DNA of 64,000 nucleotides from Halomonas sp. LBP4 (lineage in GTDB: Bacteria > Pseudomonadota > Gammaproteobacteria > Pseudomonadales > Halomonadaceae): assembly GCF_003202205.1 (NCBI RefSeq), contig NZ_PDOG01000001.1:738449-802448 (forward strand). The letters run 5' to 3'. Below, in pieces: positions 9,520-20,851 of the stretch. Both the position numbers and the translations under genes were made by a program. Under the pieces are notes generated by a model, which was given only the letters and a program-made list of their open reading frames with translations, was not told where the DNA came from and did no database searches. Numbering within the stretch: the stretch's first letter is position 1; every line of letters begins with the position of its first letter.

Positions 9520-11226
9520 TCAGGCCAGCGTGGCCGCGGTCACATTGGCCGCCGGTTCCGCGGTGGAAACGTGGCGGTTGATGGCGCTCATCACCGCCTT
9601 CATGGAGGCGCTGGTGATGCTCTCGTCGGTGCCCACGCCGAACACCGCCTTGCCGTCGATGCGCACCTCCACGTAGGCGATCGCCTCGGCGTCCGCGCCC
9701 TGGCCGCGGGAGTGCTCGTGGTAGTCGATGATCTCGACGTCATGGCCGGCCGCCGCCAGGGCCTTGATGAAGGCCGCCAGCGGGCCGTTGCCCTCGCCGC
9801 GTATCGCCTGGCGCTCGCCGTTCGCCTCGATGCTCGCCTCCAGGCTCACCCGGGGGCTGTCGGGCTCGGAGGAGAGCCGATGGTTGATCAGCGCGAAGGG
9901 CGCGCGCCGCTCCAGGTATTCGTCGGCGAAGGCCTGGTAGATCATCTGCGAGGTGATCTCCTTGCCCGTGCGGTCGGCGACCTCCTGCACCACCTGGCTG
10001 AACTCGATGGAGAGCCGACGCGGCAGCTCGATGCCGTGCTCCTGCTCGAGCAGGTAGGAGACCCCGCCCTTGCCCGACTGGCTGTTGACCCGGATCACCG
10101 CCTCGTAGCTGCGCCCCACGTCGAGCGGATCGATGGGCAGGTAGGGCACCTCCCAGACCGCATCGGGGTTGGCGCGCCGCTCGGTCATGCCCTTCTTGAT
10201 GGCATCCTGGTGGGAGCCGGAGAAGGCGGTGAAGACCAGGTCGCCCACATAGGGGTGGCGCGGGTGCACCGGCAACTGGTTGCAGTACTCCACCTCGCGC
10301 ATGATCGGCGTGATGTTGGAGAAGTCGAGCCCCGGGTGCACGCCCTGGGTGTAGAGGTTCATGGCGAGGGTGACGATGTCAACGTTGCCGGTGCGCTCGC
10401 CGTTGCCGAACAGGGTACCCTCGACGCGGTCGGCGCCGGCCATCACGGTGAGCTCGGCTGCGGCCACGCCGGAACCGCGGTCGTTGTGCGGATGCACGCT
10501 GACGATCAGGCCGTCGCGGCCCTTGACGTTGCGGCAGAACCATTCGACCTGGTCGGCGTAGTTGTTGGGGGTGGCCACTTCCACGGTGGCCGGCAGGTTG
10601 ACGATCATGCGCTTGTCGGGTGTGGCGCCGTAGGCCTCCATGACGGCCTCGACGATCTCCCTGGCGAAGTCCATCTCGGTGGTGGTGAACAGCTCCGGCG
10701 AGTACTGGAAGGTCCAGTTCGTCTCCGGGGCCGCCTCCATGCGGCTTCGAATCTGCGCGGTTGCGTCCACGGCGATCTGGATGCACTCGGGCTTGCTGAC
10801 GTTGAACACCACGCGGCGGAACACCGGGTCGGTGGCGTTGTAGACGTGGACGATGGCGTTCTTCGCCCCCTGCAGCGCCTCGAAGGTGCGGTCGATCAGG
10901 TGGGGGCGGGCCTGGGTCAGCACCTGGATGGTGACGTCATCGGGCACCTTGTCCTGCTCGATCAGCGCACGCACGAAGTCGAAATCGGTCTGGGAGGCCG
11001 AGGGGAAGCCCACCTCGATCTGCTTGAAGCCGACCTTCACCAGCAGGTCGAAGAAGCGCTGCTTGCGCTCATGGTCCATGGGGTCGATCAGCGACTGGTT
11101 GCCATCGCGCAGGTCGACGCTACACCACAGCGGGGGAGTCTCGATGCGGCGGTTCGGCCACTGGCGGTCCGGCAGATCGACGGCGACGAAGGGGCGATAC
11201 TTGGTGGCGGGGTTGTCGAGCATCAT
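9520..11226 (-). CDS. leuA: 2-Isopropylmalate synthase
   Basis: This enzyme makes the first committed step of leucine synthesis, condensing acetyl-CoA with 2-oxoisovalerate. The 568-residue length and N-terminus ([19 protein letters not shown]) match the longer LeuA type found in Pseudomonas. The TIM barrel carries [21 protein letters not shown] and [10 protein letters not shown]-terminal LeuA dimer (feedback) domain occupies about 430-568. Start ATG 11226 has AGGGAGA upstream; the frame extends further but without a ribosome site. A leader peptide and terminator hairpin lie 240 bp upstream. Confidence 0.96.
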   Translation of the reverse strand: MMLDNPATKYRPFVAVDLPDRQWPNRRIETPPLWCSVDLRDGNQSLIDPMDHERKQRFFDLLVKVGFKQIEVGFPSASQTDFDFVRALIEQDKVPDDVTIQVLTQARPHLIDRTFEALQGAKNAIVHVYNATDPVFRRVVFNVSKPECIQIAVDATAQIRSRMEAAPETNWTFQYSPELFTTTEMDFAREIVEAVMEAYGATPDKRMIVNLPATVEVATPNNYADQVEWFCRNVKGRDGLIVSVHPHNDRGSGVAAAELTVMAGADRVEGTLFGNGERTGNVDIVTLAMNLYTQGVHPGLDFSNITPIMREVEYCNQLPVHPRHPYVGDLVFTAFSGSHQDAIKKGMTERRANPDAVWEVPYLPIDPLDVGRSYEAVIRVNSQSGKGGVSYLLEQEHGIELPRRLSIEFSQVVQEVADRTGKEITSQMIYQAFADEYLERRAPFALINHRLSSEPDSPRVSLEASIEANGERQAIRGEGNGPLAAFIKALAAAGHDVEIIDYHEHSRGQGADAEAIAYVEVRIDGKAVFGVGTDESITSASMKAVMSAINRHVSTAEPAANVTAATLA

Positions 11227-11436
11227 GGTGGCATTCTCCCTGGGCTGGCGACGCTGGTGTTCGGAAGTCGGGCGGCATTCAGAAACGGCAACGCCCCGGA
11301 TGCATCGAGCATACCGGGGCGCCGGGGCACGCAGCAAAACGATTCGCGCGGCCGACAACGACCATGCGAGAACCGCGACTACTGCGGACAAGAATTCGGA
11401 CGGAAGACATTTCGACACCTCGACTGACCTGGACTC

Positions 11437-11461
11437 AAAAATGCGATGCGCAGCGCATCAC
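11437..11461 (-). terminator. Putative leu attenuator terminator
   Basis: On the - strand, GUGAUGC and GCAUCGC pair (one G-U, with an extra G-C closing a 3-nt loop), followed directly by A and five U (plus-strand positions 11437-11441). It starts 10 nt after the stop codon of the Leu-rich leader peptide and 211 nt before leuA, the expected attenuator position. I could not identify a clear competing antiterminator stem. Confidence 0.65.
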
Positions 11462-11470
11462 CCGGCACGA

Positions 11471-11527
11471 TCAAAGGCCGGTTAGTAGTCGTAGGTCCAG
11501 GCTGGGGTGACGAAATTCAGTGTTCAT
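11471..11527 (-). CDS. leuL: leu operon leader peptide
   Basis: An 18-codon frame reads MNTEFRHPSLDLRLLTGL followed by TGA. Five of its last nine residues are Leu, and three of these use CTA, normally a rare codon in high-GC genomes (CTG, CTA, CTA, CTA, CTT). A terminator hairpin follows at once, then leuA. This is the arrangement of amino-acid attenuation: stalling at Leu codons when Leu-tRNA is scarce would favour readthrough. AGGGAG lies only one base before the ATG, closer than normal. No similarity search was possible. Confidence 0.7.
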   Translation of the reverse strand: MNTEFRHPSLDLRLLTGL

Positions 11528-11534
11528 GCTCCCT

Positions 11535-11563
11535 AGAGAATCAGCATGCGACGCCCTTGTCAA
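11535..11563 (-). promoter_or_regulatory. Candidate leuL/leuA promoter
   Basis: A perfect TTGACA (complement of 11558-11563) is followed after 17 bp by TTCTCT (complement of 11535-11540), a weak -10. Transcription would begin around 11528, essentially at the leader ATG, so the leader may be translated from a nearly leaderless RNA. Confidence 0.45.
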
Positions 11564-11584
11564 GCCGGGCCGCCATTTCTGTCC

Positions 11585-11739
11585 TCATGGCGCCTCGGCT
11601 TCGGCATGGCGCCACCAGTGGAACAGGGCCTCCGGCTCGCGGCCCCGAAACGACGGCCGGCGTTGTCCAGGGCCAGCTCGGCGAAGGCCGCGAAGTCGCT
11701 GTCGCGGGCATCGAGGCCGGATGACTCCTTGTCAGGCAC
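11585..11739 (-). pseudogene. Possible short frameshifted coding remnant
   Basis: Reading leftward from a GTG at 11739, the frame encodes about 30 residues including DSDFAAFAELALDNAGRRF. After a change of frame it continues as GREPEALFHWWRHAEAEAP and stops at 11585. The two halves look protein-like and need one frameshift near 11645. No ribosome site is evident and I do not recognise the family. It follows the sodium channel gene by 21 bp on the same strand, so it could be a decayed third gene of that operon. It could equally be chance open sequence. Confidence 0.25.
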
Positions 11740-11760
11740 AGGCGGCGCGGGAATGGTCCC

Positions 11761-12594
11761 CTATTCGCCCCGCCGCTCGAGCAGCGCCTCCATCCGCGAG
11801 AGCTGGTCGCGCATCTGGCGCACGTCGCTGCGCAGGCCGTGCAGCTCGGCGGCCTCCCCCGTGCCGCTCTCGAGCTCGATCTGCGCGCTCTCCTTCTGCA
11901 TCACGTCGAGCACGATGCCGATCATCATGTTGAGGAAGATGAAGGCGTTGAGGAAGATGAAGGTCAGGAAGTAGATCCAGGCGTAGGGGTAGTGCTCCAT
12001 GATGGGGTAGAGCACCGCGGTGGCCCAGCTCTCGAAGGTGGCGACCTGGAACAGCGTCAGCATGGCCAGCGAGATGTTGCCCCACAGCTGCTCGTCGACG
12101 CTGGCGAACAGGAAACTGCCGATGGCGCCGTAGATGTAGAAGATGATGAACATCAGCAGCGCCACGTAGCCCATGCGCGGGATCGACTTGAACAGCGCCG
12201 CGATCAGCATGCGCAGCTCGGGGATCATCGATACCAGGCGCAGCACCCGGAAGATCCGCAGCAGGCGCGCCAGCAATACCATCTCCGAGTCGTCCAGGGG
12301 AACCAGGCTGGCGGTGACGATCAGGAAGTCGAAGACGTTCCAGCCCCGCTTGAAGAAGTCGCGCAGGCGCTTCTCCGCCGCCATGCGGATCAGGATCTCC
12401 ACCAGGAAGAACACCGTCACCGCCGTGTCGAGCAGCAGCAGCCACTCCTGGAAGGGGCTGACCTCCTCCTCGTAGGTCTTGGCGCCGATCAGCAGCGCCG
12501 AGACGACGATGATGGTGATCACCGTCAGCTCGAAGGCCTTGTGGGCGCGCAGCCGCTCGAAGCGGCCGCGCCAGGTCTCGAAGGTCGTGCTCAC
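11761..12594 (-). CDS. Bacterial voltage-gated sodium channel (NaChBac/BacNav type)
   Basis: A 277-residue single-domain, six-transmembrane channel subunit expected to form tetramers in the inner membrane. S4 carries four arginines at three-residue steps (R110, R113, R116, R119). The pore has TFESWA at residues 186-191, aligning with the TLESWA/TLESWS filters of NaChBac and NavAb. S6 ends LNMMIGIVLDVM, and the C-terminus (about 254-277) is a short coiled coil as in BacNav tetramers. Length matches the family (about 270). The start is GTG, 4 bp after the serB stop; its GGAGGAG ribosome site lies within the last serB codons, suggesting coupling. Ion selectivity cannot be fixed from sequence; Na+ is most likely. 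A Kch-type potassium channel is excluded by the filter. Confidence 0.9.
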   Translation of the reverse strand: MSTTFETWRGRFERLRAHKAFELTVITIIVVSALLIGAKTYEEEVSPFQEWLLLLDTAVTVFFLVEILIRMAAEKRLRDFFKRGWNVFDFLIVTASLVPLDDSEMVLLARLLRIFRVLRLVSMIPELRMLIAALFKSIPRMGYVALLMFIIFYIYGAIGSFLFASVDEQLWGNISLAMLTLFQVATFESWATAVLYPIMEHYPYAWIYFLTFIFLNAFIFLNMMIGIVLDVMQKESAQIELESGTGEAAELHGLRSDVRQMRDQLSRMEALLERRGE

Positions 12595-12598
12595 GGCC

Positions 12599-13819
12599 CT
12601 ACTCCTCCAGATCCACCTGGCGATAGCCGATCAGGTAGAGCACCGCATCGAGGCCCAGGGTCGAAATGGAGTGGCGGGCCTGGCTGCGCACCAGCGGCTT
12701 GGCACGGAAGGCGATGCCGAGCCCGGCGGCGGCCAGCATCTTGAGGTCGTTGGCACCGTCGCCCACGGCGATGGTCTGCTCCATGGCGAACCCCTCGCGC
12801 GCGGCGATCTCGCGCAGCAGCGCCGCCTTGCGGTCGGCGTCGAGGATCGGCTCGCGCACCTCGCCGGTGACCTTGCCGTTCTCGATTACCAGCTCGTTGG
12901 CATGGATCTCGTCGAAACCGAGCCGCTCCTGCAGGTGGCGGGCGAAGTAGGTGAAGCCCCCGGAGAGGATCGCGGTGCGATAGCCCAGCCGCTTGAGCTG
13001 CGTCATCAGCCGCTCGACGCCATCCATCAGCGGCAGCTCCTCGGCGATCTCGGCGAGCACCGACTCATCGAGTCCCTTCAGCTTGCTCATGCGCTCGCGG
13101 AAGCTCTGCTGGAAATCCAGCTCGCCGCGCATGGCCCGCTCGGTGACCGCGGCGACCTCGTCGCCGACGCCGTGACGCCGCGCGAGCTCGTCGATCACCT
13201 CGGTCTTGATCAGGGTGGAGTCCATGTCGAAGCAGACCAGGCGACGGTGGCGACGCCAGATGGAGTCCTCCTGGATGGCGATGTCGACGCCATGCATGGC
13301 GCCCAGCGCCAGGGCCTTCTCGCGCAGGGCATCGAGGTCGATCTCCTCGCCGCGCAGCCAGCATTCCACGCAGGCACCGCTGATGCTCGCGTGTTCGTGG
13401 GGCACGCCGCCGTCCAGCGGCTCGCGGCCGGAGAGGCGATGGATCAGTTCCACGGTCAGGCCATGCTCGGCGGTCAGCGCCCCCACCTCGGCGAGGATCC
13501 CCGCCGGCAGGTGCGGCGCCAGCAGCGTCAGGATCAACCGCGGCTGGCTGGCGTGGGCACTCCAGCGCTGATAGTCCTCGGCGCTGACCTGGATCGCCTG
13601 GACGTCGAGACCCAGGGCGTCGCCGGCGGCGGTCAGGGCGCCCTCCAGGTCGTTGTCCTGGCCGAGCCCCACCAGGGCCTCCAGGGAGAGCATGTCGAAG
13701 GTCACGCTCTGGTTGATGTCCAGCAGGCGGGCGCCGCTGGTGGCAAGGGCCTTGCCCAGGCCGGCCAGCTGGCCGGGACGCGCCGTGCCGGTGGCGCGAA
13801 TCAGTACTCGTCGTGTCAT
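12599..13819 (-). CDS. serB: Phosphoserine phosphatase
   Basis: The final enzyme of serine synthesis, 406 residues. The N-terminal half (1-180) resembles the ACT-domain region of long SerB proteins. The HAD domain begins with DMDST at 198-202 (D198 nucleophile, D200 acid/base), with ILSGGFTYFA (motif II), a conserved Lys (AKPLV region) and VGDGANDLKML (motif IV). It heads a two-gene unit with the sodium channel, 4 bp apart. The coupling is odd, since no functional link between serine synthesis and the channel is known to me. Confidence 0.95.
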   Translation of the reverse strand: MTRRVLIRATGTARPGQLAGLGKALATSGARLLDINQSVTFDMLSLEALVGLGQDNDLEGALTAAGDALGLDVQAIQVSAEDYQRWSAHASQPRLILTLLAPHLPAGILAEVGALTAEHGLTVELIHRLSGREPLDGGVPHEHASISGACVECWLRGEEIDLDALREKALALGAMHGVDIAIQEDSIWRRHRRLVCFDMDSTLIKTEVIDELARRHGVGDEVAAVTERAMRGELDFQQSFRERMSKLKGLDESVLAEIAEELPLMDGVERLMTQLKRLGYRTAILSGGFTYFARHLQERLGFDEIHANELVIENGKVTGEVREPILDADRKAALLREIAAREGFAMEQTIAVGDGANDLKMLAAAGLGIAFRAKPLVRSQARHSISTLGLDAVLYLIGYRQVDLEE

Positions 13820-13869
13820 GGTTGCCTCAAAATCCGAGCGTACCCAATACGCTGATTGAGGCGGCTTTT

Positions 13870-13968
13870 CCGGGGACAGGCCTGCGCGGAGGCGCTGTGA
13901 ACCCCTCCCTGGGCGCTACCTTTTCCTTCCCTGGAAAAGGACCTCCGCTTCGACCTGTCCCCGGCGCC
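13870..13968 (+). repeat. 99-bp palindromic intergenic element, copy C
   Basis: CCGGGGACAGG to CCTGTCCCCGGCGCC, exactly 99 bp. The central hairpin arms are CTTTTCC and GGAAAAG; the outer stem is GCGGAGG with CCTCCGC. It lies within 25 bp of the parC stop codon, between parC and serB, close to the serB promoter side. Confidence 0.9.
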
Positions 13969-13991
13969 GCCTACATGGCTGCTGCCATTCT

Positions 13992-16253
13992 TCAAACTTC
14001 CGGCATCAAGCTTTCCAGCCGGTCGACCTTCTGCAGGCCACGGGGCAGCTTGCTGCCGCGCCGGCCGCGCTCGCCACGATAGTAATCCAGATCGGCGGCC
14101 TTGAGGGTCAGGTGACGCTTGCCGGCATGCACCACCAGCGCGCTCCCGGCGGGCAGCACCACCAGGTCGCGCACGAACTCCTCGCGCCGGGCGGCTCGCG
14201 CGCCCGGGATGTCGATCATCTTGTTGCCCTTGCCCTTGGCCATCTCGGGCAGCTGCTCGAGGGGGAAGACCAGCAGCCGCCCCTCGTTGGAGACCGCGGC
14301 CACGCTGGCGCCCTCCTCGTCGGGCACCGCGCAGGGGGGCAGCACGTTGCAGCCCTTGGGCACGCTGAGCACCCCCTTGCCCGACTTGTTCTTGCCGACC
14401 AGCTCCTCGAGGCGGGCCACGAAGCCGTAGCCGCCGTCGGAGGCGAGCAGGAAGCGCGCCGTGGGCGGCGCCAGCATCAGCCCCGCCATGTGCGCCCCGG
14501 CCACCACGTTGACCCGGCTGGTGACCGGCTCGCCCTGGCCGCGGGCGCTGGGCAGGTTGTGGGCGGCCAGGGTATAGGCACGGCCGGTGTCGTCGAGCAG
14601 CACCAGCGGCTGGTTGGTCTTGCCCCGGGCCGCCAGGGCGAAGCGGTCGCCGGCCTTGTAGGAGAGCCCGACGGGGTCGATCTCGTGACCCTTGGCACTG
14701 CGGATCCAGCCCTTCTCGGAGAGCACCACGGTGACGGGGTCGGCGCCGACCAGCTCGACCTCGGAGAGCGCCCGGGCCTCCTCGCGCTCGACGAGGGGCG
14801 AACGGCGGGCGTCGCCGTACTCCTTGCCGGCGGTGCGCAGCTCCTCCTCGATCAGGTCGGTGAGCCTGGCCTCGCTGCCGAGCAGCGCCTCGAGGTGCTG
14901 GCGTTCGGCCTCGAGCTCGTCCTGCTCGCCGCGAATCTTCATCTCCTCGAGCTTGGCCAGGTGGCGCAGGCGCAACTCGAGGATCGCCTCGGCCTGGCGG
15001 TCGCTGAGCCCGAAGGCCGCCATCAGCGCGGGCTTGGGCTCGTCCTCCTCGCGGATGATGCGGATCACCTCGTCGATGTTGAGGTAGGCGATCAGCAGGC
15101 CCTCGAGGATATGCAGGCGGTCCTGCACCTTGCCCAGGCGATGTTCGAGGCGCCGGCGCACGGTGGTGCGGCGGAAGCGCAGCCATTCGCCGAGCAGGTC
15201 GGGCAGCGACAGCACCCGCGGGCGGCCGTCGAGGGCGATCACGTTCATGTTGACGCGGATGTTCTTCTCGAGATCGGTGGTGGCGAACAGGTGCGCCATC
15301 AGCGCCTCGATATCGACCCGGTTAGAACGCGGCTCGATCACCAGCCGGGTCGGCTCCTCGTGGGTCGACTCGTCGCGCAGGTCGGCCACCATGGGCAGCT
15401 TCTTGGCCTGCATCTGGGCGGCGATCTGCTCGAGCACCTTGGCGCCGCTGACCTGGTAGGGCAGCGCGGTGATCACCACGCTACCCTCCTCGCGCATGTA
15501 GCGGGCGCGCAGCTTCACCGAGCCGCGGCCGCTCTCGTAGAGCTTTCGCAGGTCGGCCCGCGGGGTGATGATCTCGGCTTCGGTGGGAAAGTCCGGCGCC
15601 GGCAGGTACTGGCCGAGATCCGCCGTGGTCGCCTCGGGGTGGCGCAGCAAGTGACAGGTGGCCTCGACCACCTCGTTCACGTTATGCGGCGGGATATCGG
15701 TGGCCATGCCCACGGCGATGCCGGTGCCGCCGTTGAGCAGCACATGGGGCAGCCGTGCCGGCAGCACCACCGGCTCGTTCATGGTGCCGTCGAAGTTGGG
15801 GGTCCAGTCGACGGTGCCCTGGCCGAGTTCCGAGAGCAGCACCTCGGCGAACTTCGACAGCCGTGCCTCGGTGTAGCGCATGGCGGCGAACGACTTGGGA
15901 TCGTCGGGGCTGCCCCAGTTGCCCTGGCCGTCGACCAGCGGGTAGCGGTAGCTGAACGGCTGGGCCATCAGCACCATGGCCTCGTAGCAGGCGCTGTCGC
16001 CGTGGGGGTGGAACTTGCCGAGCACGTCGCCGACGGTACGCGCCGACTTCTTGTACTTGGCGCTGGCGGAGAGTGCCAGTTCGCGCATGGCGTAGACGAT
16101 GCGCCGTTGCACCGGCTTCATGCCGTCGCCGATGTGCGGCAGCGCCCGGTCGAGGATGACGTACATCGAGTAGTCGAGGTACGCCTTCTCGGTGTACTCG
16201 CGCAGCGAGAGGCGCTCGACATCGCCCTCCGCCACCTGGATATCCATGGTCAT
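13992..16253 (-). CDS. parC: DNA topoisomerase IV subunit A
   Basis: The cleavage and rejoining subunit of the decatenase, 753 residues. The winged-helix domain carries catalytic Y127 in [11 protein letters not shown]. The quinolone region reads [10 protein letters not shown] with S87 and E91, the drug-sensitive residues at the positions of E. coli S80 and E84. The C-terminal beta-propeller follows (about 500-753). AAAGGGG precedes the ATG. It lies downstream of parE on the same strand, separated by 282 bp that hold three GGGGTCAGACCCC palindromes. Confidence 0.98.
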   Translation of the reverse strand: MTMDIQVAEGDVERLSLREYTEKAYLDYSMYVILDRALPHIGDGMKPVQRRIVYAMRELALSASAKYKKSARTVGDVLGKFHPHGDSACYEAMVLMAQPFSYRYPLVDGQGNWGSPDDPKSFAAMRYTEARLSKFAEVLLSELGQGTVDWTPNFDGTMNEPVVLPARLPHVLLNGGTGIAVGMATDIPPHNVNEVVEATCHLLRHPEATTADLGQYLPAPDFPTEAEIITPRADLRKLYESGRGSVKLRARYMREEGSVVITALPYQVSGAKVLEQIAAQMQAKKLPMVADLRDESTHEEPTRLVIEPRSNRVDIEALMAHLFATTDLEKNIRVNMNVIALDGRPRVLSLPDLLGEWLRFRRTTVRRRLEHRLGKVQDRLHILEGLLIAYLNIDEVIRIIREEDEPKPALMAAFGLSDRQAEAILELRLRHLAKLEEMKIRGEQDELEAERQHLEALLGSEARLTDLIEEELRTAGKEYGDARRSPLVEREEARALSEVELVGADPVTVVLSEKGWIRSAKGHEIDPVGLSYKAGDRFALAARGKTNQPLVLLDDTGRAYTLAAHNLPSARGQGEPVTSRVNVVAGAHMAGLMLAPPTARFLLASDGGYGFVARLEELVGKNKSGKGVLSVPKGCNVLPPCAVPDEEGASVAAVSNEGRLLVFPLEQLPEMAKGKGNKMIDIPGARAARREEFVRDLVVLPAGSALVVHAGKRHLTLKAADLDYYRGERGRRGSKLPRGLQKVDRLESLMPEV

Positions 16254-16333
16254 CGATTGACCCCTTTCATGATTTCATGGCCGTTGCCGTGCAGCACCAG
16301 AGCCCATTCGATCCAGCCGCCGAGGCCGCGCCC

Positions 16334-16350
16334 TTGGGGTCAGACCCCGG
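16334..16350 (+). repeat. 13-nt palindrome GGGGTCAGACCCC, copy 1
   Basis: TTGGGGTCAGACCCCGG, a perfect palindrome around a central A. It is one of three copies in the parE-parC gap; the other two are at 16414-16431 and 16486-16505. Confidence 0.85.
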
Positions 16351-16413
16351 CAGGGGGCGAATCCGCTTGGTGCTGCTGCGGTACTGGCCTTCCCATGTCG
16401 GCGGCATGGCCCC

Positions 16414-16431
16414 TTTGGGGTCAGACCCCGG
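16414..16431 (+). repeat. 13-nt palindrome GGGGTCAGACCCC, copy 2
   Basis: TTTGGGGTCAGACCCCGG in the same orientation as copy 1, about 80 bp away, in the untranslated space between parE and parC. Confidence 0.85.
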
Positions 16432-16485
16432 CCAAGACCATCCAGCCCGTCATGGTGCACGTTGCTAGCGGAATATCCCTCCGCC

Positions 16486-16505
16486 GGGGTCTGACCCCAA
16501 AGGGA
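16486..16505 (-). repeat. 13-nt palindrome GGGGTCAGACCCC, copy 3 (inverted)
   Basis: CCGGGGTCTGACCCCAAAGG: the same unit with its flanks reversed (the TTTGG side now points the other way). It lies 31 bp past the parE stop. It can pair with copies 1 and 2 over about 18 bp to form long hairpins in the parE-parC transcript. Confidence 0.85.
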
Positions 16506-16535
16506 ACGCCAGCGCTGGCGACCAACCGCTCGGCG

Positions 16536-19051
<2,516 letters not shown>

Positions 19052-19079
19052 ACCCCAACCCCTGTACAAACAGCCAGCC

Positions 19080-20765
19080 TCATCGCAAACCGGTCTCCGC
19101 CGCCCGCTCGGCCTGCCACACGGCCTCGATCAGCGCGCGGGTGGAGTCATCCATGGCCTCGAGGCCCTGATGGCTCTCCAGGATGCGCTGGGTCTCGCCG
19201 GCGATCTTCTTGCCCAGCTCCACCCCCCACTGGTCGAAGGGGTTGATCTCCCAGATGGTGGCCTGGACGAACACCTTGTGCTCGTAGAGGGCGATCAGCG
19301 CCCCCAGCGTCGCCGGCGTCAGCCGCTCGAGCAGCACCGTGGTGGACGGCTGGTTGCCACGGTAGCGCTTGTGGCCGGGACGCGGGCCGTCGTCCTCGAC
19401 GGCGTCGTCGCCGAGCATCAGCACCCGCGACTGGGCGAAGCAGTTGGCCAGGGTCAGGCGGTGCTGGCTCATCAGGTGATCGCGGGTCGCCTCGTCGGTC
19501 ACGTCGTCATAGCGCACCAGGGGCGCGATGAAGTCGCACTCCACCGCCTGGGTGCCCTGGTGCAGCAACTGGTAGAAGGCGTGCTGGGCGTTGGGCCCGA
19601 GCTGGCCCCACAGCACCGGGCAGGTAGAGTAACCCACCTCACGACCGTCGTGGGTCACCGACTTGCCATTGGACTCCATCTCGAGCTGCTCGAGATAGGC
19701 GGCGAAGTACTCCAGGCGGCCGTCATAGGGCAGGATCGAGTGGGCGCGGATGTCCAGGAAGTTGACGTTCCAGATCCCCGCCAGGGCCAGCAGCACCGGC
19801 AGGTTGTCGGCAAGCTCCGCCTCGCGGAAGTGGCGGTCCATGGCGTGGGCCCCGGCGAGCAGCTCGCGGAAGTTGCCCATGCCGACCACCAGGGCGATGG
19901 GCAGGCCGATGCCGCCCCACAGCGAGTAGCGCCCGCCGACCCACTCCCAGAACTCCAGCTGGTGATCCGGCGCGATGCCCCAGTCGTTCATCTTCTCGGG
20001 GCTCGCCGAGACGCCGATGAAGTGCTGGCGCATCACCAGGCCATCGTCGACGCCTTCCTCCTGGCCCAGCCGCGACATCAGCCAGTCCCGGGCGGTACGG
20101 GCATTGGAGAGGGTATCGATGGTGGTGAACGACTTGGACGAGAGCACGAACAGCGTGGTCTCGGGGTTGAGTCGCGAGAGGTAGTCGGCCAGCTGGGAGC
20201 CGTCCATGGTCGAGGCGAAGTGCACCTCGATGCGGTGCACGCCCTCCGGGCGGTAGTCGGCCAGGGCGTGGGTCACCATCAGGGGGCCGAGGTCGGAGCC
20301 GCCGACCCCCAGGTTGACCACATTGCGAATCGCCTTGCCGGTGGCACCGCGCCACTGGCCGGCATGGAAACGCTCGACCATGGTGGCCATGCGATCCAGC
20401 GTCGCGTGCACGCCGGGTACCAGGTCCTCGCCCTCCACCACCAGCAAGGCATCCGCCGGCAGGCGCAGGGCGGTATGCAGCGCCGGGCGATCCTCGCTCA
20501 CATTGACCCGCTCGCCGTCGAGCAGGGCGCGGCTCGCCTCGGGCAGGCCGGCCTCCCGGGCCAGGTCCAGCAGCAGGGCGAAGGTCTCGTCGGACCAGCG
20601 CTGCTTGGAGAGGTCCAGGGTCAGCCCCGCCGCGTGGCGGGTGTAGGCCGCATGGCGGCCGGTCGCAGCGGCGAAGAGGTCACGCAGGTGCACGCCGCGC
20701 ATGGTCTCGGCGTGGGTGGCCAGGGCGCGCCAGGCCCCGCGCTGGTCGATCGGGAGTTGGGTCAT
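19080..20765 (-). CDS. pgi: Glucose-6-phosphate isomerase
   Basis: The glycolytic/gluconeogenic isomerase of glucose-6-phosphate and fructose-6-phosphate, 561 residues. Signatures are VNLGVGGSDLGP, SSKSFTTIDTL, GGRYSLWGGIGLP, LLHQGTQAVECDFIAP and EINPFDQWGVELGK, whose Lys belongs to the active site. ATG 20765 has GGAGGA upstream; the open frame before it has no ribosome site. It is divergent from cmoA. Confidence 0.97.
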   Translation of the reverse strand: MTQLPIDQRGAWRALATHAETMRGVHLRDLFAAATGRHAAYTRHAAGLTLDLSKQRWSDETFALLLDLAREAGLPEASRALLDGERVNVSEDRPALHTALRLPADALLVVEGEDLVPGVHATLDRMATMVERFHAGQWRGATGKAIRNVVNLGVGGSDLGPLMVTHALADYRPEGVHRIEVHFASTMDGSQLADYLSRLNPETTLFVLSSKSFTTIDTLSNARTARDWLMSRLGQEEGVDDGLVMRQHFIGVSASPEKMNDWGIAPDHQLEFWEWVGGRYSLWGGIGLPIALVVGMGNFRELLAGAHAMDRHFREAELADNLPVLLALAGIWNVNFLDIRAHSILPYDGRLEYFAAYLEQLEMESNGKSVTHDGREVGYSTCPVLWGQLGPNAQHAFYQLLHQGTQAVECDFIAPLVRYDDVTDEATRDHLMSQHRLTLANCFAQSRVLMLGDDAVEDDGPRPGHKRYRGNQPSTTVLLERLTPATLGALIALYEHKVFVQATIWEINPFDQWGVELGKKIAGETQRILESHQGLEAMDDSTRALIEAVWQAERAAETGLR

Positions 20766-20851
20766 GGTTTCCTCCTGACATCCTGTCGTGCAGCCGGGGC
20801 GAGGGAGACGTAGAATGGGCGTCCATTTCCGCACGATTTCCGGCTCGGCCC

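Noticed and set aside
19052..19069. TTG start for yqiA six codons upstream
   Set aside because: The ATG at 19051 has a ribosome site and gives a normal N-terminus.
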